Source: a virus
DNA length: 60,568 nucleotides
IMG/VR virus record: IMGVR_UViG_3300030060_006589
Location: 1 to 60,568 of that record
Reading direction: 5' to 3' (one strand)
The translations under genes and the position numbers were made by a program. Shown here piece by piece: positions 25,717-32,309 of this stretch (within the stretch, counting starts at the first letter, position 1; each line of letters starts with the position of its first letter). The notes under the pieces were generated by a model, which saw only the letters and a program-made list of their open reading frames with translations, ran no database searches and was not told the DNA's origin.

Positions 25717-25905
25717 ATGAAAAACTTAATGCAATATCTTGAACAAGAACTTGAAGAAACTTACAAATTTATTGGAGATGATTATCAAAAAATATCTAAC
25801 GAAACGGACTGTGATGAGGACATGATGAGAGCATATGATTTAGGTAGATTTGATACACTACAACGAATTAAACGATTATTAAATAACAAAAAAATTACTA
25901 ACTAA
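25717..25905 (+). CDS. Small acidic early protein (62 aa)
   Basis: The protein begins MKNLMQYLEQELEETYKFIG and is helical and acidic. It is the first gene after the early promoter. The ATG is preceded by the leader ACTAAAATTATACAACT, which is repeated before the next two genes. No family is recognised. By position it may act on host functions early in infection. Confidence 0.5.
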   Translation: MKNLMQYLEQELEETYKFIGDDYQKISNETDCDEDMMRAYDLGRFDTLQRIKRLLNNKKITN

Positions 25906-25917
25906 AATTATACAACT

Positions 25918-26226
25918 ATGACTAATGAACAATTATTAAATAAGTATAGAAAGATACTTAATCAGATTGCTACAATAGGCGATACAGGTGGAACTCATAA
26001 CGATACTTGGCGATATAATTGGCTAGGAGCAAAAGAAGATTTTTATGACCTTGAAGATTCTATTGGAGAAGGTAATACTATTAATGGTATTCAAGTACAA
26101 GGTATAACAGATGGCTCTTGTATAAGTATAATGAAAAGATTAGATAAGGCACTAATTGTAGCAAAGACAATAAGCAAGATAGACAAACTTGAAGATATTC
26201 TAGATGAGAATATACAATACGGATAA
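25918..26226 (+). CDS. Small early protein (102 aa)
   Basis: The protein begins MTNEQLLNKYRKILNQIATI and continues with DTGGTHNDTWRYNWLGAKED. Two charged helices flank a Gly-rich loop. The ATG has the same exact 24-base leader as its neighbours. It lies 12 bases after the previous gene. The function is unknown. Confidence 0.5.
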   Translation: MTNEQLLNKYRKILNQIATIGDTGGTHNDTWRYNWLGAKEDFYDLEDSIGEGNTINGIQVQGITDGSCISIMKRLDKALIVAKTISKIDKLEDILDENIQYG

Positions 26227-26255
26227 ACTAAATTACTAACTAAAATTATACAACT

Positions 26256-26408
26256 ATGAATGAATTAATCGCACAATTTGAAATGGAACAAGCTAACATG
26301 AGTACAAGTGTAAGCGACACAATCAACACTATCAACAAGGCTTTGACTCCGTTTAGCAATAAACAAGCACATATTGACATAATGAACAGTATTACTGACG
26401 AGGTCTAA
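26256..26408 (+). CDS. Very small early protein (50 aa)
   Basis: The 50-codon reading frame starts MNELIAQFEMEQANMSTSVS and ends in TDEV. It is behind the third exact copy of the 24-base leader, which is good evidence that it is translated. It is helical and acidic. The function is unknown. The stop lies inside a small GGTCT-AAT-AGACC hairpin (26402-26414). Confidence 0.5.
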   Translation: MNELIAQFEMEQANMSTSVSDTINTINKALTPFSNKQAHIDIMNSITDEV

Positions 26409-26417
26409 TAGACCGAA

Positions 26418-26513
26418 ACAAGTCCCACACTAACCCTCTGAGTATGATAATAAATACAGAGTATAAACAAACAAGAATTATCTGAAAGAAAGACAAAAAT
26501 AAAAGGGACTTGT
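26418..26513 (+). ncRNA. Candidate structured RNA element
   Basis: Nine bases ACAAGTCCC (26418-26426) pair perfectly with GGGACTTGT (26505-26513). Inside, CTCTG (26436-26440) can pair with CAGAG further on. The element fills most of the 133-base gap between two small genes. It could be a small RNA, a leader or an RNA-stability element. No U-run follows the closing arm. Confidence 0.45.
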
Positions 26514-26541
26514 CTAATACTAATAACTAAAAACTATAACT

Positions 26542-26736
26542 ATGCACTTTTTAACAGATGAACAACAAGAACAAATCTTAATAATTAGCGACGTATTAAA
26601 CACCTCTAATGTATGGACAAAATTAGAACGAAGATTAGATATAGAACTAGATTGTAATAGCGATATATTTAGCGAGATTGAAGAATTTATCTTAAACAAA
26701 TTAGAGGAGATGCAAAGTATTACTGATGATTGCTAA
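26542..26736 (+). CDS. Small early protein (64 aa)
   Basis: The protein begins MHFLTDEQQEQILIISDVLN and is mostly helical and acidic, with NVWTKLERRLDIELDC in the middle. It has a leader of the same type (ACTAAAAACTATAACTATG). No family is recognised. Confidence 0.5.
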   Translation: MHFLTDEQQEQILIISDVLNTSNVWTKLERRLDIELDCNSDIFSEIEEFILNKLEEMQSITDDC

Positions 26737-26745
26737 TAGCATGAA

Positions 26746-26767
26746 ATAGGGGACAATGTTCCCCTAT
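26746..26767 (+). other. Perfect 8-bp stem-loop after a small gene
   Basis: ATAGGGGA (26746-26753) pairs with TCCCCTAT (26760-26767) around a six-base loop. It lies between two early genes, with no T-run after it. It may be a weak terminator or an mRNA processing/stability hairpin. Confidence 0.5.
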
Positions 26768-26794
26768 ATAATACTAAAACTAAAGATTATAACT

Positions 26795-27001
26795 ATGAAA
26801 GCATACATATTAAAACTGAAATACCTATTTATTAATAACATTGGGAAACTAGATTTTCATGGGGAAGACTTTACAATACAACACATTGAGATGATGTTTA
26901 CAGATAGGTCTTTTCAAGATGTTATATTAAATAACTATTACAACGGAACGAGTGTACTAGAAACATACGAAGAACTAGCAGAAGGATTTATTACTAACTA
27001 A
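26795..27001 (+). CDS. Small early protein (68 aa)
   Basis: The start at 26795 (MKAYILKLKYLFINNIGKLD) is chosen because the standard leader ends there. An earlier in-frame ATG at 26756 lies in the hairpin above. The protein is mixed basic and acidic with aromatic residues. The function is unknown. Confidence 0.5.
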   Translation: MKAYILKLKYLFINNIGKLDFHGEDFTIQHIEMMFTDRSFQDVILNNYYNGTSVLETYEELAEGFITN

Positions 27002-27012
27002 AAACTATAACT

Positions 27013-27285
27013 ATGAAAAGAACTAGGAAAAGAACTAGAGTAAAAAGTATAGAGGAACTAAAGACAATATGCTCAGATGATTACTTTCAAGATTTCTACA
27101 TATCTTTAGCCAACGGACTAGCGAGAAGTAGTAAAGAAATAAGATACAATAAAGAAGAAGACATATGGGAGATAATGAATGGTATTGATGGAATTTATTT
27201 AGAATACTCTACAACACAATTAGAATCCTATACTAATATAATCCAAGCAATAGATAACGGAAATTTAATCCACGAAAAATACTAA
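27013..27285 (+). CDS. Small early protein with basic N-terminus (90 aa)
   Basis: The protein begins MKRTRKRTRVKSIEELKTIC, a strongly basic start, then a mixed helix/strand body with NGLARSSKEIRYNKEED. The basic start could bind nucleic acid. The leader is of the repeated type, 11 bases after the previous stop. The function is unknown. Confidence 0.5.
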   Translation: MKRTRKRTRVKSIEELKTICSDDYFQDFYISLANGLARSSKEIRYNKEEDIWEIMNGIDGIYLEYSTTQLESYTNIIQAIDNGNLIHEKY

Positions 27286-27301
27286 CTAAATAACTATAAC
27301 T

Positions 27302-27610
27302 ATGAATACAATAAAACTAACAGACAGAGAACTAGAACTAATAAAAGATATGTTAATTGAAAAAATAAGATACAAAGGGGTACAGAAATTAATGGTCAAG
27401 ATCCAAAATCAACTACAACAACAACTTGTGTACAGGGACACCGATTATGGATATATATTTGAAACAGATGAACAACTTGTAAAGTATTTAAGAGGACTAA
27501 CACTAGATGATGAATACAACGATTGTACAGATGAATTTCTAATAGCTGAATCACTAGAACATAATTGGGTAAAGCAAATAAAACGAAGTGAATTAACAGA
27601 TACAGAATAA
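27302..27610 (+). CDS. Small early protein (102 aa)
   Basis: The protein begins MNTIKLTDRELELIKDMLIE and is a charged helical protein, with YGYIFETDEQLVKYLRGLTL and an acidic middle. It lies 16 bases after the previous gene, behind a copy of the repeated leader. It is the last gene before the second promoter of the block. No family is recognised. Confidence 0.5.
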   Translation: MNTIKLTDRELELIKDMLIEKIRYKGVQKLMVKIQNQLQQQLVYRDTDYGYIFETDEQLVKYLRGLTLDDEYNDCTDEFLIAESLEHNWVKQIKRSELTDTE

Positions 27611-27626
27611 AATAAAGTGAAAATAA

Positions 27627-27658
27627 TTTGCATATATGAAATATAATTCGTATGTTTG
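27627..27658 (+). promoter_or_regulatory. Second early promoter with GTGAAA box
   Basis: TTTG (27627-27630) and TATGTTTG (27651-27658) are 20 bases apart, an exact consensus match. A GTGAAAATAATTTGC box (27617-27631) overlaps the -33 element. The start of the next gene at 27652 by first ATG lies in the -7 box, so the later ATG at 27682 is preferred. Confidence 0.65.
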
Positions 27659-27681
27659 TAAAACAATCAACAACTAAAACT

Positions 27682-27918
27682 ATGAGAACAAGAATGAAAG
27701 TAGACTATTACCCGTGTATTGATGAATTTGCAGAAGAACTATATCATAAAAGATTAGATAATGCAATTCCTAAAAGAATAACAAAGAAATTTTGCTTAGA
27801 AATTCTGAAGTTTATGTCCTTTAAATATGTTGGACTTGGTGGTTGCGACTACCAAACTACTCACGATGAAGAAGATTATAAACTTGCAGATGAACTAATA
27901 GATAAATATAACTTATAA
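27682..27918 (+). CDS. Small early protein (78 aa)
   Basis: Starting at ATG 27682 (MRTRMKVDYYPCIDEFAEEL), the 78-residue protein has a basic start, a helix and the segment LKFMSFKYVGLGGCDYQTTH near the end. The earlier in-frame ATG at 27652 lies in a promoter box. It is the first gene of the second early subunit. No family is recognised. Confidence 0.5.
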   Translation: MRTRMKVDYYPCIDEFAEELYHKRLDNAIPKRITKKFCLEILKFMSFKYVGLGGCDYQTTHDEEDYKLADELIDKYNL

Positions 27919-27930
27919 AACTAACTAACT

Positions 27931-28056
27931 ATGAAAAAGGATATAAATTTTTACAGAGAATGTCTAAGGATAGAATTAGCAAAACCTCTACACCAAACAG
28001 ATTTTATGTATATGAGACACTTAGATAATATAATAAATGAACTTAAAACTAAATAG
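27931..28056 (+). CDS. Very small early protein (41 aa)
   Basis: The 41-codon frame begins MKKDINFYRECLRIELAKPL and ends NELKTK. It is behind an ACTAACTAACTATG leader, 12 bases after the previous gene and 2 bases before the next. It is a single basic helical protein. The function is unknown. Confidence 0.45.
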   Translation: MKKDINFYRECLRIELAKPLHQTDFMYMRHLDNIINELKTK

Positions 28057-28058
28057 CT

Positions 28059-28295
28059 ATGACTAATAAAGAATTTACATGTTTCAACGAATGGAAGAAA
28101 CAACTAATAGAATACAAATCTAAAATACATTGGATAGATAAGAATGGAAAGAATCATTACTTATGGTCTAAGAAACCAACACTCGATAAAAATGGTAATG
28201 TAGATTATAGAAAACTATCTTACACTAACAAAGTAAACAGTATAAATACATATCGTTGGATATGTGAAAATAAACCTAAATTATTAATAAAATAG
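28059..28295 (+). CDS. Small basic early protein (78 aa)
   Basis: The protein begins MTNKEFTCFNEWKKQLIEYK and is basic and aromatic, with IHWIDKNGKNHYLWSKKPTL. The repeated 'DKNG' segments suggest a small beta-type fold. It is the last gene before a GC-rich hairpin. The function is unknown. Confidence 0.5.
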   Translation: MTNKEFTCFNEWKKQLIEYKSKIHWIDKNGKNHYLWSKKPTLDKNGNVDYRKLSYTNKVNSINTYRWICENKPKLLIK

Positions 28296-28321
28296 TAGTG
28301 TGTAGTTTTTAGTTTGATTTG

Positions 28322-28341
28322 GGGGGAGAACTTTCTCCCTC
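28322..28341 (+). other. G-rich stem-loop between early genes
   Basis: GGGAGA (28324-28329) pairs with TCTCCC (28334-28339) around ACTT, and outer bases extend the stem. It lies downstream of a 78-residue gene, in a 109-base gap. A short CTTAAT follows rather than a T-run, so it is only a possible terminator. Confidence 0.5.
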
Positions 28342-28404
28342 TTAATCATCAACTAACACCACTATCATCAACTAAAACAATTACTAACTTAAAAATATAA
28401 AACT

Positions 28405-28665
28405 ATGAAAGAAAGAAAAAGTTTCGACTTATATAAATCAATTACAAGAAAAAGAGATATAGTAGATTACATAATGGACTACGAGTCTGGAAATATGTCC
28501 GATCTAGATATATTAAGAATGTTTAGCGAACTTATTAAAAATGGGATGGCTTGGAGTTTACAAGGACATTATGGAAGAACTGCAAATAGTCTAATTGAAA
28601 GCGAATACCTGTTAGCTAATGGAGATATTAATGAGGGGAAACTAGAAGATATAGGTATCCTTTGA
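28405..28665 (+). CDS. DUF7417-like small phage protein (86 aa)
   Basis: The core reads IVDYIMDYESGNMSDLDILR, MFSELIKNGMAWSLQGHYGR and TANSLIESEYL. The 'YE.G...........F..LI..G.AWSLQGHYGRTA..LI' pattern is very common in tailed-phage hypotheticals that I recall as DUF7417; the number was not checked. These small proteins are widespread in phages that infect unrelated hosts, but no function is known. The ATG has a TATAAAACT leader. Confidence 0.65.
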   Translation: MKERKSFDLYKSITRKRDIVDYIMDYESGNMSDLDILRMFSELIKNGMAWSLQGHYGRTANSLIESEYLLANGDINEGKLEDIGIL

Positions 28666-28831
28666 TACAAATAGCTACTAACATTAAAGAAGTAGGAGTA
28701 GAAGTAGAAGATAAGAGATATATATATTTTTATATAAAAATTATATAACTAACATAATTATCTACTAATAATGGTCGGAAGGTACAAGAAAAAAATGAGA
28801 ATGTCAAGTATTAACAAAAAAAAATAAAATT

Positions 28832-28933
28832 ATGGAAAATAAAAAAGAATTATACACAATAAATGGAATTAAAATATGGGCTTATTCAAAAGAAGATGCA
28901 AAGGAGAATTATGAAAGAATAATGCGAATATAA
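28832..28933 (+). CDS. Tiny early protein (33 aa)
   Basis: The 33-codon frame begins MENKKELYTINGIKIWAYSK and ends with a charged helix. Its leader ends in AAAATTATG, the same as in several neighbouring genes. The strand-then-helix pattern resembles a fragment of larger small phage proteins. The function is unknown. Confidence 0.45.
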   Translation: MENKKELYTINGIKIWAYSKEDAKENYERIMRI

Positions 28934-28945
28934 ATAAATAAAATT

Positions 28946-29071
28946 ATGAACAATTACGATAGAGAGCCATACCAAGATCAAGTGGATCAGACTCCATGTA
29001 AATTCTGTGGGGAAGATACTAACTATGACTTTTGTTCTACCTCATGTAGTAGAGCGTTCTTCAACGATTGA
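28946..29071 (+). CDS. Tiny zinc-ribbon-like protein (41 aa)
   Basis: The 41-residue protein has TPCKFCGEDTNYDFCSTSCS, a CxxC...CxxxC set that should bind one zinc ion, then RAFFND. The 'PC..CG....FCS..CS..F' pattern parallels small treble-clef zinc proteins. It has an AAAATTATG leader, overlapping nothing. A nucleic-acid or protein-binding adaptor role is possible. Confidence 0.55.
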   Translation: MNNYDREPYQDQVDQTPCKFCGEDTNYDFCSTSCSRAFFND

Positions 29072-29103
29072 TTTGCATAAGTGAAAATTATTTACTATGT
29101 TAG
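29072..29103 (+). promoter_or_regulatory. Promoter with GTGAAA box
   Basis: TTTG (29072-29075) precedes TATGTTAG (29096-29103) by 20 bases, one mismatch from consensus. The GTGAAAATTATTTAC box (29081-29095) lies between the two elements. The structured element at 29121 would be at the 5' end of this transcript. Confidence 0.55.
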
Positions 29104-29120
29104 CAACAACTTATTAAATA

Positions 29121-29203
29121 GAAATGGGGAGTGTGAAAGGTAGCGTTACTAGTGAAAAGTGTGAATAAAACCTAACGCATCACACCCTACACTCCCTTAT
29201 TTC
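29121..29203 (+). ncRNA. Candidate structured RNA/5' leader
   Basis: GGGAGTGT (29127-29134) pairs with ACACTCCC (29189-29196). The stem can extend through GAAAT (29121-29125) and ATTTC (29199-29203). Inside, GCGTTA (29143-29148) pairs with TAACGC (29173-29178). GTGTGA (29131-29136) can also pair with TCACAC (29180-29185), an alternative fold. It lies just after a promoter and before a 62-residue gene, so it may be a regulatory leader or a small RNA. Confidence 0.45.
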
Positions 29204-29233
29204 TTTAAACTAAAACTAATTAAAACTAAAATT

Positions 29234-29422
29234 ATGGACAAGAAAAAAACTGCTTATCAAGATATAGTGGACAAGATTCACTACTATATAAACAACCCAC
29301 ACAAAAACCCTTATGATGTATTTGATTACGAGGGAGATGAGGTTATACTAGACTCAAATGGAGATCGGGTTGCTGGTAATAACTTAAATAAAAAGAATTG
29401 GTATTATAATAAAAACAAATAA
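29234..29422 (+). CDS. Small protein (62 aa)
   Basis: The protein begins MDKKKTAYQDIVDKIHYYIN and contains VFDYEGDEVILDSNGDRVAG. The 'GDEVILDSNGDRV' segment could be a beta hairpin. Its ATG follows an AAAACTAAAATT leader. The function is unknown. Confidence 0.5.
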   Translation: MDKKKTAYQDIVDKIHYYINNPHKNPYDVFDYEGDEVILDSNGDRVAGNNLNKKNWYYNKNK

Positions 29423-29426
29423 AATT

Positions 29427-29636
29427 ATGAAACAAACACCATACGATTTAAACGATTTAGATTACGCAAATTCTCAACCAAATGAGAATGAATTAACAAT
29501 AAAATCTTCAACAAACACATTGTTGGGTAAGCAATTAGCTTGGTTTAATCACTTTGTTGACTATGTCAATCAAGTAGATCCAAACATATATAACGAAGCA
29601 TGTGAATACTCTGATAATGCAGAGGAAAGTGTATAA
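29427..29636 (+). CDS. Small acidic protein (69 aa)
   Basis: The protein begins MKQTPYDLNDLDYANSQPNE and contains a helical aromatic segment (QLAWFNHFVDYVNQVDPNIY). It is acidic and 4 bases after the previous gene. The function is unknown. Confidence 0.5.
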   Translation: MKQTPYDLNDLDYANSQPNENELTIKSSTNTLLGKQLAWFNHFVDYVNQVDPNIYNEACEYSDNAEESV

Positions 29637-29653
29637 CAATTAAAACTAAAATT

Positions 29654-29797
29654 ATGTCAGATAAAACAAATCATATATACGAAGATACATTTAAAGTAGA
29701 TATTAAGTATACATACGATAGGAAACACAACAAGGTTTACGATATAGATTCTGCTGTTAAAGAATTTAATACACTAATAAAAAAATTAATGAAATAG
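29654..29797 (+). CDS. Very small protein (47 aa)
   Basis: The 47-codon frame begins MSDKTNHIYEDTFKVDIKYT and ends in a basic helix (TLIKKLMK). It has an AAAACTAAAATTATG leader. It is a strand-turn-strand-helix sequence. The function is unknown. Confidence 0.45.
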   Translation: MSDKTNHIYEDTFKVDIKYTYDRKHNKVYDIDSAVKEFNTLIKKLMK

Positions 29798-29801
29798 AAT
29801 T

Positions 29802-29951
29802 ATGGATATATTTATAACAATAACAATGTCTTTTATAGCTTTGTATTTATGTTTATTTCTAACTATATTTAGTTTCGTTTTTATATTAGGAATATATACG
29901 GAGATTGTACAACCTATCTTAAGACTCATTAAAAAATTACATCATGGATAG
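29802..29951 (+). CDS. Very small membrane protein (49 aa)
   Basis: The protein begins MDIFITITMSFIALYLCLFL and has one or two closely spaced hydrophobic segments (about residues 2-33), then a basic amphipathic end with LRLIKKLHHG. Such an early membrane peptide could affect the host envelope, phage exclusion or lysis timing. Its last 8 bases overlap the next gene. Confidence 0.5.
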   Translation: MDIFITITMSFIALYLCLFLTIFSFVFILGIYTEIVQPILRLIKKLHHG

Positions 29952-30273
29952 TATAGTTTTTAGAAAAACACATAACTTAAATTTTGCTATAGAAAAAATA
30001 GGTAAGAAATCTAAATCTTGTAACGATTATGTGCAAGAAAAGAAATTACAAAGAATAATAAAGCAAAGTTTAAAAGATCAAGAAACAATAAAAGATCTGA
30101 TCGGTGTAAAAGGTTTTGGCAAAACAGAAGAATCAGTAATTGAGAACATAAAAGTAGTTATTCAAGATAAGATACTAGCATTGAACGGTAAAGAGATCAA
30201 ACATTACATTGAACAATTACAGAAGGTGCCAGTCTCATATTGTATTAAACAGATTAGAAAAAAATACTCATAA
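29944..30273 (+). CDS. Small basic protein (109 aa)
   Basis: The protein begins MDSIVFRKTHNLNFAIEKIG and is basic and helical, with IKQSLKDQETIKDLIGVKGF. Near the end is ALNGKEIKHYIEQLQKVPVS. It is the last gene before the recombination module. A nucleic-acid role is possible but no family is recognised. Confidence 0.5.
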   Translation: MDSIVFRKTHNLNFAIEKIGKKSKSCNDYVQEKKLQRIIKQSLKDQETIKDLIGVKGFGKTEESVIENIKVVIQDKILALNGKEIKHYIEQLQKVPVSYCIKQIRKKYS

Positions 30274-30312
30274 CCCTGATCTTGAAAAAAACTTTCAGAA
30301 ATAGTAGGATAA

Positions 30313-30335
30313 GTGAAACTTATTTACTAAATTGC
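30313..30335 (+). promoter_or_regulatory. GTGAAA box and -7-like site before the recombination module
   Basis: GTGAAACTTATTTAC (30313-30327) is followed directly by TAAATTGC (30328-30335), the same layout as at 29081. No TTTG -33 is present at 20 bases. The recombination module starts 28 bases later. Confidence 0.45.
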
Positions 30336-30363
30336 AATTAAAATTAACTTAAATTAAATTAAA

Positions 30364-30873
30364 ATGACTAAACTTAAAACAATAAACATCAAAGGAAAGA
30401 AGTATGTAGAAGTCAACGAAAGACTTAAATACTTTAGATCAAACTACCCTAACTATTCATTAGTGTCTGAGATAACTCATATTGATTCAGAAATGGTAGT
30501 GGTAAAATCAGATATACTAGACTCAGAAGGTAATAGGCTAGCAACTGGACACGCACATGAAGAAAAGTCTGCTAGTTTTATAAACAAGACAAGCTACGTG
30601 GAAAACTGTGAAACATCATCATGGGGTAGATGTTTAGCTAATTTTGGTATAGGGATTGACGAGTCTGTAGCTTCAGCTAACGAAGTAGATATAGCTATTA
30701 AAAAACAGAACATGAAATCTACAGCAAAGAAGATGACTATAGAAGTTTATCAAGCTATGATGAAGTCTATCAAAGACGGTAATAAAGATCTTGTTACTGA
30801 GCATATGAATAAATATGATATGACTAAGGCTCAGAAAGATGCAATAACTAAAGCTATTAACGAAACAGCATAA
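30364..30873 (+). CDS. Single-strand DNA annealing/recombination protein candidate
   Basis: This 169-residue protein reads GKKYVEVNERLKYFRSNYPN near the N-terminus, then a strand with VVVKSDILDSEGNRLATGHA. A block follows with KTSYVENCETSSWGRCLANF and GIGIDESVASANEVDIAI. The 'ETS..GR.LA..GIGI' pattern is typical of phage single-strand annealing/SSAP-type proteins of the Erf/Sak group. It lies directly upstream of a PD-(D/E)XK exonuclease, the usual phage recombination pair. It would anneal resected strands in replication or repair. The exact family is not resolved. Confidence 0.65.
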   Translation: MTKLKTINIKGKKYVEVNERLKYFRSNYPNYSLVSEITHIDSEMVVVKSDILDSEGNRLATGHAHEEKSASFINKTSYVENCETSSWGRCLANFGIGIDESVASANEVDIAIKKQNMKSTAKKMTIEVYQAMMKSIKDGNKDLVTEHMNKYDMTKAQKDAITKAINETA

Positions 30874-30878
30874 TAATT

Positions 30879-31652
30879 ATGGATGAGATAATAAAAAAGT
30901 TTGCCTCTGACGAGGTTTACTACAGCGACTATTCTTTTGTAACTAACTCACAGCTAGGATTAATTAAACGTAGCCCAGCAACCTATCAACATTATAGGGA
31001 CAATCCTAGTGATCGACCTATTACTAAGGCACTTAATTTTGGTAGAGCGTTTCATATGTGTATGCTTGAGCATGATAAATATGAGAAAGAAGTTGTGGTA
31101 GAGCCAGATGTGAACAAAAGAACTAAAGCTGGTAAAGAGGAATACCAAAAGTTTTTAGATCTACACAGTGGAATGACAATACTATCGCATGATGAGGATG
31201 AGTCTTTAACTGGCATGAGAAAAAAGTTAACATCCTCTGTTGAAGCTATGGAATTATTATCTGGTGGGTTAGCTGAACAAGTTAATGTATGGAATGATCC
31301 AGACACTAAAATAGCGTGTAAAGGAAAGGCTGACTACTGGAATAAAGACAGGAATATTCTTGTGGATATAAAGACAACTCAAGACTCTAGCCCTGATGGC
31401 TTCAGAAAGTCAGCTTATAAGTATGGATATGACAGGCAAGCCTCTTTTTATTTAGATGGGTTTGGTGTAGACCAGTTTTGGTTTATAGTTATAGAAAAGT
31501 CGGCTCCATATAACATGGCTATATATAATTGCAGTGAGGAATTTATAGATGAGGGTAGAATGAAGTACAAAAAACTATTAGACACATATAGCTTATACTT
31601 TATTCAACAACTCTTTGATCCATACGAACATGTATATACAGGAACTTTATAA
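30879..31652 (+). CDS. PD-(D/E)XK exonuclease (RecE/Exo VIII-like, DUF3799)
   Basis: The 257-residue protein has a helical N-terminus with SDYSFVTNSQLGLIKRSPAT and then ALNFGRAFHMCMLEHDKYEK. The catalytic set reads CKGKADYWNKDRNILVDIKT, that is, the Asp of 'GKAD' and 'DIKT' supplying D and K. A helix with YGYDRQASFYLDG follows, typical of the RecB/Exo VIII clade (Q..FY). It should be a 5'-3' exonuclease producing single strands for the annealing protein encoded just before. The genes are 5 bases apart. Confidence 0.8.
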   Translation: MDEIIKKFASDEVYYSDYSFVTNSQLGLIKRSPATYQHYRDNPSDRPITKALNFGRAFHMCMLEHDKYEKEVVVEPDVNKRTKAGKEEYQKFLDLHSGMTILSHDEDESLTGMRKKLTSSVEAMELLSGGLAEQVNVWNDPDTKIACKGKADYWNKDRNILVDIKTTQDSSPDGFRKSAYKYGYDRQASFYLDGFGVDQFWFIVIEKSAPYNMAIYNCSEEFIDEGRMKYKKLLDTYSLYFIQQLFDPYEHVYTGTL

Positions 31653-31663
31653 AAATTAAAATT

Positions 31664-31870
31664 ATGACTAAATTATTTAAAACATTAAAACAAAACAAGG
31701 TAACTAAAAATAAAGTAGGAGAGATAACAGGATTGTCTATACCTACAGTTAGGAAATACCTTAAAAACCCAGACTTATTCTCTGTGGGAGATGGTAAGAA
31801 TATTGTAAAACACTTAAACAAACAAGATTATGAGTACACTTTTGGAGAACTATTTAACATTAAAGAATAG
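31664..31870 (+). CDS. Small HTH protein (68 aa)
   Basis: The protein contains VTKNKVGEITGLSIPTVRKY, a clear HTH with the turn at 'GLS'. It then has a short basic tail with NLFNIKE-like features. It could be a repressor or activator of the replication block. The last 41 bases overlap the start of the next gene in another frame, so the two are coupled. It has an AAAATTAAAATTATG leader. Confidence 0.6.
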   Translation: MTKLFKTLKQNKVTKNKVGEITGLSIPTVRKYLKNPDLFSVGDGKNIVKHLNKQDYEYTFGELFNIKE

Positions 31871-32285
31871 TTTTAGAGATAGATCTTTTGGTAACACACT
31901 TCTTTTAATCACTGGAACATTTAAAATAACACCTAATCAAATTATGGCTAGTGGAGGTAGAAAAAGAAAACTTGTACAAGCTAGAAACATGTTATGCTAC
32001 ATGATGTATAACAAAATGGACTATAGATTAGAAGACGTGGCTGAAAGAATCGGATACAGAAATCACACCTCTGTAATGCATGCTTTAAACATGCATGATG
32101 TTGATCTTAAATTTGATATGTCATATGCAGAAAAATACCAAATAGTTGTGGATGGTCTAAAGATAGAAGATCCTCACGAAACTGGTGTTGACTTCGGAAA
32201 CACCGAAGGAACTTTAAAGTCTTTTCACTACAAAATATTAGTAATAGAGAGTAGAATGGAAGCTTTAGAGAAGTTTATTAATTAA
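31830..32285 (+). CDS. DnaA domain IV-like DNA-binding protein
   Basis: The 151-residue protein contains KITPNQIMASGGRKRKLVQA, RNMLCYMMYNKMDYRLEDVA and ERIGYRNHTSVMHALN. These parallel the DNA-binding domain IV of DnaA (Bac_DnaA_C), in which the signature is 'G.RDHTTVLHA'; here it is GYRNHTSVMHA. There is no AAA+ part. It could bind DnaA-box-like sites at a phage origin or block the host initiator. The C-terminal 60 residues are acidic and helical, with a LVIESRMEALEKF coiled end. Confidence 0.75.
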   Translation: MSTLLENYLTLKNSFRDRSFGNTLLLITGTFKITPNQIMASGGRKRKLVQARNMLCYMMYNKMDYRLEDVAERIGYRNHTSVMHALNMHDVDLKFDMSYAEKYQIVVDGLKIEDPHETGVDFGNTEGTLKSFHYKILVIESRMEALEKFIN

Positions 32286-32309
32286 TTAACTAACTAAAAT
32301 TATTTTATT

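Noticed and set aside
25696-26258. Three exact 24-base repeats that could suggest a CRISPR array
   Set aside because: Spacing is irregular (201 and 338 bases), each copy ends in an ATG of a small gene, and there are no cas genes; they are translation leaders.
28771-28827. 18-codon basic frame MVGRYKKKMRMSSINKKK
   Set aside because: Too short and too Lys-rich in A-rich sequence to separate from chance; it lacks the repeated leader.
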